The position numbers were made by a program, and so were the translations under genes. From contig NZ_AUMW01000030.1 of the NCBI RefSeq assembly GCF_000430885.1, forward strand, positions 1 to 41,248: a stretch of DNA of 41,248 nt. Direction: 5' to 3'. The notes below the pieces were generated by a model. That model worked only from the letters and a program-made list of their open reading frames with translations, ran no database searches and was not told the DNA's origin. Of this stretch, positions 31,364-41,086 are shown piece by piece. Source of the DNA: Desulfotruncus alcoholivorax DSM 16058. GTDB taxonomy: Bacteria; Bacillota; Desulfotomaculia; Desulfotomaculales; Desulfallaceae. The stretch's first letter is position 1. The number at the start of each line of letters is the position of its first letter.

Positions 31364-33898
31364 ATGAGCAAACCGGAATTGTTGGCGCCTGCGGGCAGCC
31401 GTGAAGCCTTGGTGGCCGCCGTCCAGAACGGGGCGGATGCGGTATACCTGGGGGGGCGCCAGTTTAATGCCCGCAGCGGCGCGGACAATTTTAACGAGCA
31501 AGAACTGGTTGAGGCAATTCAATATGCCCACGCGCGCGGGGTTAAAATTTATGTTACGGTAAATATTCTGCTGGCTGATACCGAATTGGAAGAGGCTGTA
31601 TGGTTTTTGCATTTTATCTATAACGCCGGTGCCGATGCCGCCATTGTACAGGACCTCGGCCTGGTAAAACTGGCCAAACAGGTAATTCCGGAGCTTGAAC
31701 TGCATGCCAGCACGCAGATGACAGCCCACAACACGCCCGGTGTCCGGTTTTTAAAGGAAGCCGGGCTTAAAAGAATTGTTTTGGCCCGTGAGCTGAGTCT
31801 GGCTGAAGTGCGCGAAATTAAAGAGCAAACAGGCGTCCAGCTGGAAACATTCATTCACGGCGCCCTTTGTGTTTGCTATTCCGGGCAGTGCCTGATGTCC
31901 AGCATGATCGGCGGCCGCAGCGGGAACAGGGGGCGCTGCGCCCAGCCCTGCCGCTTGGAGTACCGGCTGGTGGACGACCACGGGCGCGAATTGGTGGATG
32001 CGGCGAAAACCGGTGAATATCTGCTCAGCCCGCGTGATTTGAATATGAGCGCCCATATCCCTGAGCTTATTGGCGCCGGTATAGATTCATTTAAAATTGA
32101 AGGCAGGATGCGGCGTCCGGAGTATGTGGCAACTGTTGTCAGAGTATACCGCTCATTAATAGACAGGGCCCTGGCAGGCGGCAAGTTTTACGTTGACCCG
32201 GCTGAGGCTGGGGAACTGAAGCAAATATTCAACAGGGACTTTACAACAGGTTATTTCTTTGGGGTGCCGGGGGCTAATATGATGAGCTATAAACGCCCTA
32301 ACAACAGGGGCGTAAAGCTGGGGCGCATCAGCAGGTATGACAGGGAAAAGAAACTGGCCTTTATTGAGCTGGACGCGCCGTTAACGCTGGGTGACGGGAT
32401 AGAGGTATGGGTTACCCGGGGCGGCCGTGTTGGAACTGAAGTTACAGAAATGTTCTTGGGAAATAAAAAAATCACCTCCACCGGACCTGGAAACACGGTG
32501 GCGGTAAGGCTGGACGGCCGTATTTATCCCGGGGACAGGGTCTTTAAAAACAATGATGCACAGCTAATGGAAAAAGCCGTGCGCACTTATTCCTCAAGCA
32601 GGGAAAACATCAGAATTCCGTTGGATTTCCAAATTAAGGCCAGGCTTGGCGAGCCAGTGCATATCCAGGCCCGTGATCCTGAAGGTGTTGCTGCTGAGGC
32701 TGACACAGCGGGCATGGCGGAGGAGGCTCTCAAAAAGCAACTAACTTCTGATTTCCTGGCGGGCCAGTTAAACAGGCTTGGCAACACTCCTTTCGTATTG
32801 GGAAGATTGGAATGCGATATCGAACCAGGGGTAATGGTGCCTGTTGGTGACATCAATGATGCGCGCCGCAGAGTCGTGGAAAGTGTTTTGGAGAAAAGGA
32901 TGCGGCTGCGCTGTAACCGCCCTGTCAGCCGGGAAACAATGGAGCAAAGGCTGGACCAGGCTTTTGACGGCCCAGTTTTGAATAAAAAATCCGGGATGCC
33001 TCACCTGGCTCTGGCAGTCAATGGTTTGGAGGGAACCAGGGCAGCTGTTCAAAGCGGTGCGGATTTAATTTATTACGGCGGGGATGTGTACCGGCGACAG
33101 GGGAATAACGATCTGGAACAGCTTCGTATGGCCCGGGAGTATTGCCGGGAAAAAAATGTCGGGTTTTACCTTGCCACCCCGCGGATTTTGCATGACCATG
33201 AGCTGGAAAAATATTTAACAGCTTTAGATCAGGCGATAAATTTAAAGCCGGATGGCATTGTCGTTTCTTCGTACGGGTTGCTGCATAAATTGCGGGATAG
33301 CTATGATACCCCTTTGATTACTGATTTTTATCTGAATGTGTTTAACAGCCAGAGTGCAAAATTTTTGCAGGATGAGGGAGTTTTTAGGGTAACGCTTTCG
33401 CCGGAACTGACCGGACAGCAGATTGCCGGCTTGATCTCCAGAGTATCCGTTGAGACAGAAGTGGTGGTGCAGGGAGCATTGCCGCTGATGGTTTCCCGTT
33501 ACTGCGCCATAGGCAGCCTGCTAGGGGGAAAGGGCAGCGGCAAAAACTGCAGTGCTCCGTGCCGCGGCACATCGTTTGCACTGCGTGACCGCAAAGGGGT
33601 GGTTTTCCCCGTGGAAACTGATGCCAATTGCCTGATGCACATTTATAATTCCCGCGAATTATGTTTATTAGACACTCTGCCTTATCTGGTTGAAACCGGC
33701 CCGGCTGTGCTCAGGGTGGAAGCCCGTCGCGAGGATGAGCAATACATTGCCAGGACTGCCGGGGCGTACCGGAGGGTATTAAATTCCCTTCGTAAAAAGG
33801 GTGATGAACTGCCCGACCTTGGCGGTATGGTGCAGGAACTTGCGGCCAGGGGACCCGGATACACCAGAGGACATTATTACAGGGGCGTTATAGATTAG
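31364..33898 (+). CDS. U32-family peptidase-like protein (RlhA/TrhP type, with DUF3656-like part)
   Basis: The product has 844 residues. The N-terminal U32 domain begins PELLAPAGSREALVAAVQNG and has ADAVYLGGRQFNARSGADNF and the signature CVCYSGQCLMSSMIGGRSGN followed by RGRCAQPCRLEY with its Cys cluster. A second half has related sequence (ALAVNGLEGTRAAVQSGADL, GSGKNCSAPCRGTSF), so the protein looks like a fusion or duplication. Members such as RlhA and TrhP hydroxylate 23S or tRNA bases rather than act as peptidases; the long form with a DUF3656-like middle is nearer RlhA. Which RNA is modified here is not known. ATG 31364 follows ACGGGGAAATTAA. mutS2 begins ten bases after the stop. Confidence 0.88.
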   Translation: MSKPELLAPAGSREALVAAVQNGADAVYLGGRQFNARSGADNFNEQELVEAIQYAHARGVKIYVTVNILLADTELEEAVWFLHFIYNAGADAAIVQDLGLVKLAKQVIPELELHASTQMTAHNTPGVRFLKEAGLKRIVLARELSLAEVREIKEQTGVQLETFIHGALCVCYSGQCLMSSMIGGRSGNRGRCAQPCRLEYRLVDDHGRELVDAAKTGEYLLSPRDLNMSAHIPELIGAGIDSFKIEGRMRRPEYVATVVRVYRSLIDRALAGGKFYVDPAEAGELKQIFNRDFTTGYFFGVPGANMMSYKRPNNRGVKLGRISRYDREKKLAFIELDAPLTLGDGIEVWVTRGGRVGTEVTEMFLGNKKITSTGPGNTVAVRLDGRIYPGDRVFKNNDAQLMEKAVRTYSSSRENIRIPLDFQIKARLGEPVHIQARDPEGVAAEADTAGMAEEALKKQLTSDFLAGQLNRLGNTPFVLGRLECDIEPGVMVPVGDINDARRRVVESVLEKRMRLRCNRPVSRETMEQRLDQAFDGPVLNKKSGMPHLALAVNGLEGTRAAVQSGADLIYYGGDVYRRQGNNDLEQLRMAREYCREKNVGFYLATPRILHDHELEKYLTALDQAINLKPDGIVVSSYGLLHKLRDSYDTPLITDFYLNVFNSQSAKFLQDEGVFRVTLSPELTGQQIAGLISRVSVETEVVVQGALPLMVSRYCAIGSLLGGKGSGKNCSAPCRGTSFALRDRKGVVFPVETDANCLMHIYNSRELCLLDTLPYLVETGPAVLRVEARREDEQYIARTAGAYRRVLNSLRKKGDELPDLGGMVQELAARGPGYTRGHYYRGVID

Positions 33899-33908
33899 GG
33901 AGAGGGAA

Positions 33909-36266
33909 ATGGATAATCGCAATTTAAGAAGGCTTGAATTTGACAAAGTTAAAGAAAAGTTGGCCGAATATGCCGGATCGGAGCCCGGGCGGGAAATGAT
34001 TGCCAACCTGATGCCGATGCGAGACCGGGACGATATCATCGACGCGCTGGCTGAAGTCACCGAGGGCAGGGAGCTGCTCAGACTCGAGCCCACGGCACGG
34101 CTGGGGGGCTGGAACGATGTTAGAGCAGAAGCGCGGAGATGCAGGCGGGGAGGGATATTGGACGGCGAGGAACTATGGCATGTTGCCCAGACTCTGACCG
34201 CATCCAGGCAAATAAAAGCTTTTTTTAGTGAGCGCCGGGAAGCATACTGGCGCCTCGGGGAAATAGCGCTGGGGCTTGGAGATTATAAGGAGCTTGAAAA
34301 AAGTATCACTTCAGCTGTTTTGCCAGGCGGCGAAATCTCGGACCGGGCCACGGAGCGGCTGTTCAATATCAGGAGGAAAATGGCTTCCGCCCAATTGCGG
34401 GTTAAGGAGCGACTTGACGCTATTATTAAATCAACCAGCTATCAAAAATACCTGCAGGATCCCATTGTTACCATGCGTGAAGGCAGATATGTGGTTCCTG
34501 TGAAGCAGGAATACAGAAGTAAGGTGCCCGGTATAGTGCACGACCAGTCGGCCAGCGGTGCAACCTTATTTATTGAGCCTATGCCGGTGGTTGAGGCCAA
34601 TAACGAAGTTAGAACTTTAATGGTGGAAGAAAAGCAGGAAGTGGAACGGATCATGCGGGAGCTTTCCGCTAAGATCGGAGCCCGGGCGGAGGATTTGCTC
34701 TATACCCTGGAAGTGCTCGGAAGAATAGACTTTATTATGGCCAAAGCCAGGTACAGCGCCGGCCTCGATGCCTGGGCTCCTAAGATAATTACCGAACCAC
34801 GGCTTAATATCAAGCAGGGCAGGCACCCTCTTTTGCCCGGCAAGGCCGTGCCCACCAGTATATACCTGGGCTTTGATTTTGATACCCTGGTAATTACCGG
34901 CCCCAATACCGGCGGCAAAACGGTGACGTTAAAGACGACCGGCCTGCTGGTGGCAATGGCTCATAGCGGCCTGCATGTACCGGCTGAAGACGGTACCGTG
35001 ATCGGCATGTTTGACCGGGTTTTTGTTGATATTGGTGATGAGCAAAGTATTGAGCAATCATTGAGTACTTTTTCTTCACATATGACCAATATTGTTGACA
35101 TACTGGGCAAAGTGACCAAAGAAAGCCTGGTTTTGCTGGATGAACTGGGTGCCGGCACCGACCCCACCGAAGGGTCGGCCCTGGCACAGGCTATTTTAGA
35201 TAACCTGCGCCTGCGCGGCGCCAAAACGGTGGCCACAACCCATTATGGTGAACTCAAGCATTACGCCTATGCCCATGACCGGGTTGAAAACGCCAGTGTG
35301 GAGTTTGACCCCGAGACTTTGCGGCCCACGTACAGGCTGTTAATCGGAAGGCCAGGCCGCAGCAATGCTTTTGAAATAGCGCTGCGGCTGGGCTTGGATA
35401 AAACAGTGATTGATCAGGCCAGGGGGTTCCTTTCGGAAGAACAGGTTAAACTGGCTGATTTGATGACAGAGCTGGAAAAGGCCAGGACCCATGCGGAAAA
35501 GGAAAGGCTTGAAGCAGAAAAGCTGCGCAGTGATGCCGAGCAGTATAAAGAGCAATATCTAGCCTTACTGAAAAAAATTGAAACTAAAAAAGATGAAGTT
35601 ATGGCCAGAGCCGTGGCTGAATCCCGCGACTTGATTAAAAAGTCCAGGCGCGAAGTGGAAAGCCTGATGGAGGAACTGCGGTCCAGGCTGAAGGAAGACT
35701 CGGTGCGGGACAGGGAGCTGGCATTAGCTAATGCCAGGCAGCGGCTAAAGCAAATTCATCAAAAAACTGAATTGATGGACCCGGAAGATGACTACCGGGA
35801 GAATGTGCAGGCTATAACCGAGGTTAAGCCCGGTGATGAAATTTTTCTGCCTAAATACGGTCAGCAAGGCGTTGTGCTTGAAGTTTCGGGTGACGATGTA
35901 CACGTTCAAATCGGCATTATCAGGATGACGGTTAACAAAAAAGAACTGGCCAGGGTGACAGGCAAGAAAAAGGATCGGCAGTCAAGTCCAGGTCCTGGAA
36001 ATCTGGCGCAGCAAAAGGCCAGGGATATATCCACAAGGCTTGATATGCGGGGCATGAGAGTTGAAGAGGCACTGGCTGAACTGGATAAATATCTGGATGA
36101 TGCCTGCCTTGCCGGGCTGCCGGTTGTTTACCTGGTGCACGGTAAAGGTACGGGCGCATTACGCTCTGCAGTCCAAGAAGTATTAAAGATGCATCCAAGG
36201 GTAAAAACCTATCGCCTGGGCGAACAGGGCGAAGGCGGCAGCGGCGTAACCGTAGTCTACTTCTAG
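33909..36266 (+). CDS. mutS2: Endonuclease MutS2
   Basis: The product of 785 residues is full length. The MutS-like core and clamp are followed by the ATPase: Walker A GPNTGGKTVTLKTTG at about residues 328-342, FSSHMTNIVDILG, Walker B SLVLLDELGAGTDPTEGSAL and TTHYGELKHYA. A coiled-coil rich region is at about 520-640, then a KOW-like segment (YGQQGVVLEVSGDDVHVQIG). The C-terminal Smr nuclease domain is LDMRGMRVEEALAELDKYLD with VHGKGTGALRSAVQEVL. MutS2 suppresses recombination and, in Bacillus, acts on collided ribosomes. ATG 33909 follows GGAGAGGG. Confidence 0.96.
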   Translation: MDNRNLRRLEFDKVKEKLAEYAGSEPGREMIANLMPMRDRDDIIDALAEVTEGRELLRLEPTARLGGWNDVRAEARRCRRGGILDGEELWHVAQTLTASRQIKAFFSERREAYWRLGEIALGLGDYKELEKSITSAVLPGGEISDRATERLFNIRRKMASAQLRVKERLDAIIKSTSYQKYLQDPIVTMREGRYVVPVKQEYRSKVPGIVHDQSASGATLFIEPMPVVEANNEVRTLMVEEKQEVERIMRELSAKIGARAEDLLYTLEVLGRIDFIMAKARYSAGLDAWAPKIITEPRLNIKQGRHPLLPGKAVPTSIYLGFDFDTLVITGPNTGGKTVTLKTTGLLVAMAHSGLHVPAEDGTVIGMFDRVFVDIGDEQSIEQSLSTFSSHMTNIVDILGKVTKESLVLLDELGAGTDPTEGSALAQAILDNLRLRGAKTVATTHYGELKHYAYAHDRVENASVEFDPETLRPTYRLLIGRPGRSNAFEIALRLGLDKTVIDQARGFLSEEQVKLADLMTELEKARTHAEKERLEAEKLRSDAEQYKEQYLALLKKIETKKDEVMARAVAESRDLIKKSRREVESLMEELRSRLKEDSVRDRELALANARQRLKQIHQKTELMDPEDDYRENVQAITEVKPGDEIFLPKYGQQGVVLEVSGDDVHVQIGIIRMTVNKKELARVTGKKKDRQSSPGPGNLAQQKARDISTRLDMRGMRVEEALAELDKYLDDACLAGLPVVYLVHGKGTGALRSAVQEVLKMHPRVKTYRLGEQGEGGSGVTVVYF

Positions 36267-36267
36267 T

Positions 36268-36351
36268 GGGTCAAGCTTAAACTATCTATAATAACTGCGA
36301 AATTTGGATATAAGGATATTGTAGTTATTACAGTTAGTTTAAGCCCGACCC
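36268..36351. repeat. 84-base interrupted palindrome between convergent genes
   Basis: Arms at 36268-36296 and 36323-36351 pair in three blocks: GGGTC/GACCC, GCTTAAACTA/TAGTTTAAGC and TAATAACT/AGTTATTA. The blocks are separated by small symmetric internal loops (AA/CC and TCTA/CAGT), with a 26-base central loop. No T run follows, so it is not a standard terminator. It lies between mutS2 (+) and the penicillin-binding protein gene (-). It could block read-through by structure or be a small mobile repeat. Confidence 0.75.
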
Positions 36352-36385
36352 CAGCAGGCTGTTCACCTGCTTCTAAGATTAAATG

Positions 36386-38653
36386 CTAATTGTTGCCGTT
36401 ATCTTGTTCACGCAAGTCAGAGGGAAGATCCGGCCATGGTAAAGAATTATTATCACCTTCTTTACCATTCCCAAAAGTCTCAACCGGTCCATGCACATCA
36501 CATATTTCAGTGGGCACCCGCATATTGTAATCCAACACGTACTTTGGTACTGTATAAGGTAATTTCAACATAACCCTTGTTATCCTATCCGGACAATACT
36601 GGTTGGGTAGTTTGCCGGTGGTGGCGCATACTTCGGTTAAAACATGTACGTTGTCGGTTTCCGTGGGAACTGTTCCCGCAGCGAAAATGTCGGTAACCAT
36701 ATCTTCCGGCGGGGTATTTGGTCCCGGCAATAGCCCGGATTTATCATCGACTGTAGCAGTTACAATGCCAGCCGGTTTAATAAAATTGTGTACCGGAATA
36801 TCCTTGTGCGCTTGTTGCATGACTTCTTTCCATATTCTGGCTGGATAGATCCCCCCGAAACTTTGCGGCATTTTGGTTGGCGTATCATAACCGATCCAAA
36901 CTACTCCAACCAGGTCGGGTGTGTACCCCGCAAACCAGATGTCTTTGCCTTCATCGGTAGTTCCTGTTTTACCTGCCACTGGTCTGCCAATTTGGGCGCC
37001 GGTGCCGGTACCTGCTTGAACCACGGATTCCATCATGCTGGTCATCAGGTAGGATGTAGTTTCCTTCATGACTCTGCGGGAGGTATTTCCCGATTCAAAT
37101 AGAATATTTCCCTCCTGGTCTTCTACCTTCAAAATAGCAACTGGGTCGTTGTAAATTCCATGATTGTCGAAAGCCGCATATGCTGCGGTCATTTGCATGG
37201 GGGTTACCCCGTTCCTTAATCCCCCCAGCGCCATGGCCGGTCCGGTGGGATCAAGATCAATATTCATTCTCCTGGCAAACTTAAGGGCTTCCGGTATTGT
37301 TACATAATCAGTAAATAGTTTGACCGCAACGACGTTAATCGACTTCGTAAGAGCAGTTCGCATTGTGATTAAACCACGGTAGACCCCGTCAAAATTTTTG
37401 GGGGAGTAATTACCATAAGCAGAGTATCTTACCGGTGCGTCATCAATTATGCTGGCCGGTCCCATACCTTTTAATTCTATTGCCGGGCCGTAAGCCAGGA
37501 TTGGTTTTATTGATGACCCTGGCTGCCGCGGGGACATAGTGGCCCGGTTTAAACTCCTCATATGAGTATGCTCTCTGCCGCCTACTATTGCCCTGATTTC
37601 ACCGTTATCCGGGTCCATTATCACCATAGCACCTTGAGGCTGCATAATACCATCCGCGTTCTTCTTTGATGCCGGGAAATTATTGGGGTTAGACATGGCT
37701 TTTTCAGCATAGTTCTGGATTTTGGGATCCAGCGTTGTATAAACTTTTAGTCCGCCTTTAAAAACTGTTTCTTCGCCAAATTTGTCTACCAATTCATTGG
37801 TAATGTAATCTACAAAATAGGGATAAGGATAATTGTTATCATGTTTGCCATCATTTTGTTTTAAAGTAAGTTTTTCTGATATAGCCTTGTCGTAGGTCTC
37901 CTGATCAATAAAGTTATATTCTAACATATTTTTTAAAACCTGGTTGCGTCTGGAAATTGACAGATCTTTGTTTTGTAATGGTGAATAATAATTTGGCGAT
38001 TTATTTAAACCGGCAAGAGTTGCCGCCTCTGCCACTGTCAAATCTCCGACATCCTTGCCAAAGTACGTTTGGGAAGCTGCTTGGATGCCGTAAGATCCTT
38101 CACCCAAATAAATCCGGTTAAGATACATTTCTAAAATTTCTTTCTTAGAGTATCTTCTTTCCAGTTTAAATGATAAAATTACTTCCTGTATTTTCCTTTT
38201 CAGGTTTTGATCAGGAGTTAAAAAAGTTAGCTTTACAAGCTGTTGCGTAATGGTGCTGCCGCCTTGAAATTGCCTGTTAATACCCGCGAAATGAAGGGCA
38301 TCGTTCAGCGCCGCCCTTATAATAGCTTGGATTCTAATACCGTGGTGTTCATAAAAATAATGATCTTCAGCAGCTAAAAATGCATTTTGCACGTTTTGAG
38401 GCACGTCCTTAATCGAAACTTGAACCCTGTTTTCAAGCCCGATTTGTGAGACCTGTTTTCCATCTTTATCATAAATTTGGGTTACAGTTGATGGAACCAA
38501 AACTTTATCGTTCCATGCGGGCAGGTCCTTAACGCTTATAAATACAAGGCCGAGGGCCGCGCCTGAGGCAATTAGAGTAGCAAGTATTAAAATTAGAACA
38601 AAAAACCTTAATGGCTTAAACTTTCTTCTTTTACGAACGCTTTTTCTGGCCAT
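36386..38653 (-). CDS. Class A penicillin-binding protein (PBP1A type)
   Basis: The product of 755 residues is a bifunctional enzyme that polymerises and cross-links peptidoglycan outside the membrane. A basic N-terminus (RKSVRKRRKFKPLR) and one span (FFVLILILATLIASGAALGL) anchor it. The GT51 transglycosylase domain has AAEDHYFYEHHGI with the catalytic Glu, GGSTITQQLVKL and RRYSKKEILEMYLNRIYLG. The transpeptidase domain has SSIKPILAYGP (Ser-x-x-Lys), TKSINVVAVK (Ser-x-Asn) and AGKTGTTDEGKDIWFAG (Lys-Thr-Gly). The short C-terminal tail is Pro/Asp-rich. ATG 38653 follows GGGAGGGAGATAA. It is transcribed alone, divergent from tyrS. Confidence 0.95.
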   Translation of the reverse strand: MARKSVRKRRKFKPLRFFVLILILATLIASGAALGLVFISVKDLPAWNDKVLVPSTVTQIYDKDGKQVSQIGLENRVQVSIKDVPQNVQNAFLAAEDHYFYEHHGIRIQAIIRAALNDALHFAGINRQFQGGSTITQQLVKLTFLTPDQNLKRKIQEVILSFKLERRYSKKEILEMYLNRIYLGEGSYGIQAASQTYFGKDVGDLTVAEAATLAGLNKSPNYYSPLQNKDLSISRRNQVLKNMLEYNFIDQETYDKAISEKLTLKQNDGKHDNNYPYPYFVDYITNELVDKFGEETVFKGGLKVYTTLDPKIQNYAEKAMSNPNNFPASKKNADGIMQPQGAMVIMDPDNGEIRAIVGGREHTHMRSLNRATMSPRQPGSSIKPILAYGPAIELKGMGPASIIDDAPVRYSAYGNYSPKNFDGVYRGLITMRTALTKSINVVAVKLFTDYVTIPEALKFARRMNIDLDPTGPAMALGGLRNGVTPMQMTAAYAAFDNHGIYNDPVAILKVEDQEGNILFESGNTSRRVMKETTSYLMTSMMESVVQAGTGTGAQIGRPVAGKTGTTDEGKDIWFAGYTPDLVGVVWIGYDTPTKMPQSFGGIYPARIWKEVMQQAHKDIPVHNFIKPAGIVTATVDDKSGLLPGPNTPPEDMVTDIFAAGTVPTETDNVHVLTEVCATTGKLPNQYCPDRITRVMLKLPYTVPKYVLDYNMRVPTEICDVHGPVETFGNGKEGDNNSLPWPDLPSDLREQDNGNN

Positions 38654-38743
38654 TTATCTCCCTCCCGGGGAAAGTAACCTTTCTGATGTCAACGCAATTA
38701 TATCATAATGAAACAATAATTTTTATAGATAAAATTTATTGCC

Positions 38744-38773
38744 TTGTAACCAAACTTTTATCTTTGATATAAT
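38744..38773 (+). promoter_or_regulatory. Probable promoter of tyrS
   Basis: TTGTAA (38744-38749) and TATAAT (38768-38773) have an 18-base spacer. The predicted leader to the tyrS start is only about 30 bases, too short for a T-box. Confidence 0.6.
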
Positions 38774-38810
38774 TTAAGAATTGAGGCTTGGTGAAAGGAG
38801 AAAAAAGTTA

Positions 38811-40028
38811 ATGCTCAGCGTTGAAAAACAAATGGAAATCATCAAAAGAGGTACCGTTGAAATAGTTCCTGAAAATGAGCTGGTCGCTAAATTGGATAAG
38901 TCGGTCAAAACCGGCAAACCTTTACATATTAAACTGGGCTTGGACCCCACGGCACCAGATATTCACCTTGGACATACTGTTGTTTTACAGAAAATCAGGC
39001 AGTTCCAAGAGCTTGGTCACCGAACGACAATAATCCTGGGTGATTTTACAGCGCGAATCGGAGATCCTACAGGCAAATCTGAAACCAGAAAACAGCTTAC
39101 AGAAGAGCAGGTTTTGGAAAATGCTAAAACCTATGAAAGACAAATTTTTAAACTGTTAGATCCTGAGAAAACTACTCTTACTTTTAACAGCAAATGGCTT
39201 GCCCCCTTGAATTTTGCCCAGGTGATTGAATTGGCGGCCAAGTACACTGTAGCAAGAATGCTTGAACGCGATGATTTTGACAAGCGGTTTAAGGAAGGTC
39301 TGCCTATTAGTGTTCATGAGTTTTTTTACCCGTTAATGCAAGGATATGACTCGGTGGCGCTGGAAGCGGATATTGAGTTGGGTGGTACAGACCAAAAATT
39401 TAATCTTTTAATGGGCAGAACATTACAGCGCGAATATGGCCAGGAACCCCAAGTAGCAATAATGATGCCAATTATTGAAGGCACAGATGGCGTTCAAAAA
39501 ATGAGCAAGAGTTTGGGCAATTATATCGGTATTGATGAGCAGCCCGGCGAGATGTATGGAAAAACAATGAGTATCCCCGATGAGTTAATGGTGCGTTATT
39601 TTGAATTGGTTACGACAGTTCCACTGGATGAGGTTAAAAAAATAGCCAGCGGTCTGGAAAACGGTGAGCTGCATCCTCGCGATGTAAAAATGAGGCTGGC
39701 AAGGGAAATAGTTGGGATATATCATGGGCCGGAAGCAGCCCTGCAGGCTGAAGCCGAATTTAAGCGGGTCTTTCAACAGCATGACTTACCGGATGAAATA
39801 CCTACTTTTAATGTTACTGATGATATTATGGAAGACGGTATGATTTGGCTGCCCAAGTTAATGCAGCTTTCAGGTTTATGTGCAACTACCAGTGAAGCCA
39901 GGCGTTTGATTCAACAAGGAGCGGTTCGGGTAGACGGAAAAAAATTTGATGACCCTAACCATAAAATAAAGCCAGCCAAGGGAATAATAATTAAAGCTGG
40001 AAAAAGAAAGTTTATCCAATTAGCATAA
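38811..40028 (+). CDS. tyrS: Tyrosyl-tRNA synthetase (KMSKS type)
   Basis: The product of 405 residues charges tRNA-Tyr. ATG 38811 follows AAAGGAGAAAAAAG; the frame is open from 38781 without a site. The class I Rossmann core has the HIGH motif as HLGH in [20 protein letters not shown], the region [14 protein letters not shown], and KMSKS within [12 protein letters not shown]. The C-terminal S4 RNA-binding domain contains [20 protein letters not shown]. The exact KMSKS motif and length fit the TyrZ-like group rather than the Bacillus TyrS (KFGKT) group. Unlike thrS and pheS here, its leader has no T-box, so it is probably not regulated by uncharged tRNA-Tyr at this level. Confidence 0.95.
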   Translation: MLSVEKQMEIIKRGTVEIVPENELVAKLDKSVKTGKPLHIKLGLDPTAPDIHLGHTVVLQKIRQFQELGHRTTIILGDFTARIGDPTGKSETRKQLTEEQVLENAKTYERQIFKLLDPEKTTLTFNSKWLAPLNFAQVIELAAKYTVARMLERDDFDKRFKEGLPISVHEFFYPLMQGYDSVALEADIELGGTDQKFNLLMGRTLQREYGQEPQVAIMMPIIEGTDGVQKMSKSLGNYIGIDEQPGEMYGKTMSIPDELMVRYFELVTTVPLDEVKKIASGLENGELHPRDVKMRLAREIVGIYHGPEAALQAEAEFKRVFQQHDLPDEIPTFNVTDDIMEDGMIWLPKLMQLSGLCATTSEARRLIQQGAVRVDGKKFDDPNHKIKPAKGIIIKAGKRKFIQLA

Positions 40029-40107
40029 AAAGTTGCAATATATTTTTGGATGAGGCATTGGATTTCACCATATAAATGTATAAACATATGTATTGGTGGA
40101 GGATCCA

Positions 40108-40764
40108 ATGTTTAAAAAAAGAAGACCATATAAAAAAGCTCTGGCGGTTGTGATGTTTTTGCTGGCATTAACCGGTGTGATTGTCTTTCTTGACAGGCAG
40201 GTTCGCCCCACGCTGTTTTCTATTGCCGAAGTTGAAGTAACCCAAATGGCTATTGAAGCTATTAATAAAACTGTACAAGATAAAGTAACCCAAAAGGACC
40301 TTAAATACCAGGACTTTATAACCGTGCAAAGGGATTATAACGGCCGTGTTGCCCTGATGCAGGCCAACACGGTTAAAATTAATCAGATGGCGGCGGATAT
40401 AACACTGGATGTTCAAAAGAGGTTAAAGGACTTGAATGAAAAGAAAGTATCAATTCCTTTGGGCCAGATGCTTGGCAGTTATATTTTTGCGGACTGGGGA
40501 CCTAGTTTTAATATTGCCATACACCCAATGGGTACTGTTAATGTAGATGTTGTAGACCGGTTTGAACAGGCAGGTATAAACCAGACCAGACATAAAATTT
40601 ATTTTTCATTTAATACAATGGTTAAAGTGGTTGTGCCCCTTTATAGTGGAGAAGTAAAAGTGGCCACGATGGTGCCGGTGGCAGAAAACATAGTGGTAGG
40701 GGATGTCCCTGAAACGGTTATCAATTTTCCCGGGGGACTACTGGGTACCGGAGGGCTAAAATAG
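40108..40764 (+). CDS. yunB: Sporulation protein YunB
   Basis: The product has 218 residues. ATG 40108 follows GGTGGAGGATCCA; the frame is open from 40093. A basic start (FKKRRPYKKA) and one span (LAVVMFLLALTGVIVFLD) anchor it in a membrane. The outer part has the family features SIAEVEVTQMAIEAINKTVQ, VSIPLGQMLGSYIFADWGP and RHKIYFSFNTMVKVVVPLYS. YunB is needed for efficient sporulation in Bacillus and is made in the mother cell; its molecular role is unknown. It lies between tyrS and an rRNA operon. A sporulation-type promoter was not clearly seen. Confidence 0.9.
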   Translation: MFKKRRPYKKALAVVMFLLALTGVIVFLDRQVRPTLFSIAEVEVTQMAIEAINKTVQDKVTQKDLKYQDFITVQRDYNGRVALMQANTVKINQMAADITLDVQKRLKDLNEKKVSIPLGQMLGSYIFADWGPSFNIAIHPMGTVNVDVVDRFEQAGINQTRHKIYFSFNTMVKVVVPLYSGEVKVATMVPVAENIVVGDVPETVINFPGGLLGTGGLK

Positions 40765-40802
40765 GGGTGAAATAGTAGTACTAAGAGTTATGGTGAAAAG
40801 TG

Positions 40803-40831
40803 TTGACAAATGATTTTTGCGGTGATAACAT
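40803..40831 (+). promoter_or_regulatory. rRNA operon promoter P1
   Basis: TTGACA (40803-40808) and TAACAT (40826-40831) are separated by exactly 17 bases. It is the first of two tandem promoters upstream of 16S rRNA. Confidence 0.75.
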
Positions 40832-40887
40832 ATAAAAGTCGCTGTGAGCCGGCAAAAAAAGACGGAAACAAGATCAAAAAATAGAAC

Positions 40888-40916
40888 TTGACATAACGGC
40901 CCAGTGATGATAAAAT
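40888..40916 (+). promoter_or_regulatory. rRNA operon promoter P2
   Basis: TTGACA (40888-40893) and TAAAAT (40911-40916) have a 17-base spacer. The leader downstream contains TCCTTGAAAACTAAACAG (about 40957-40974), similar to the boxA-like sequences found before Firmicute rRNA genes. Confidence 0.8.
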
Positions 40917-41086
40917 TAAAAACGCCGCTGAACGAGCGGTGGAAAACCGAACCAGGTCCTTGAAAACTAAACAGAGTTGAGATGCGAATGCGCGCGAGCG
41001 CAATCAAGCAAAAGAACCTCGTCAAAGCAAAAGCTTTGAAGAGTAATTCCAAACGAGAGCAAAGATTAAACTCTTTATAAAAAAAT

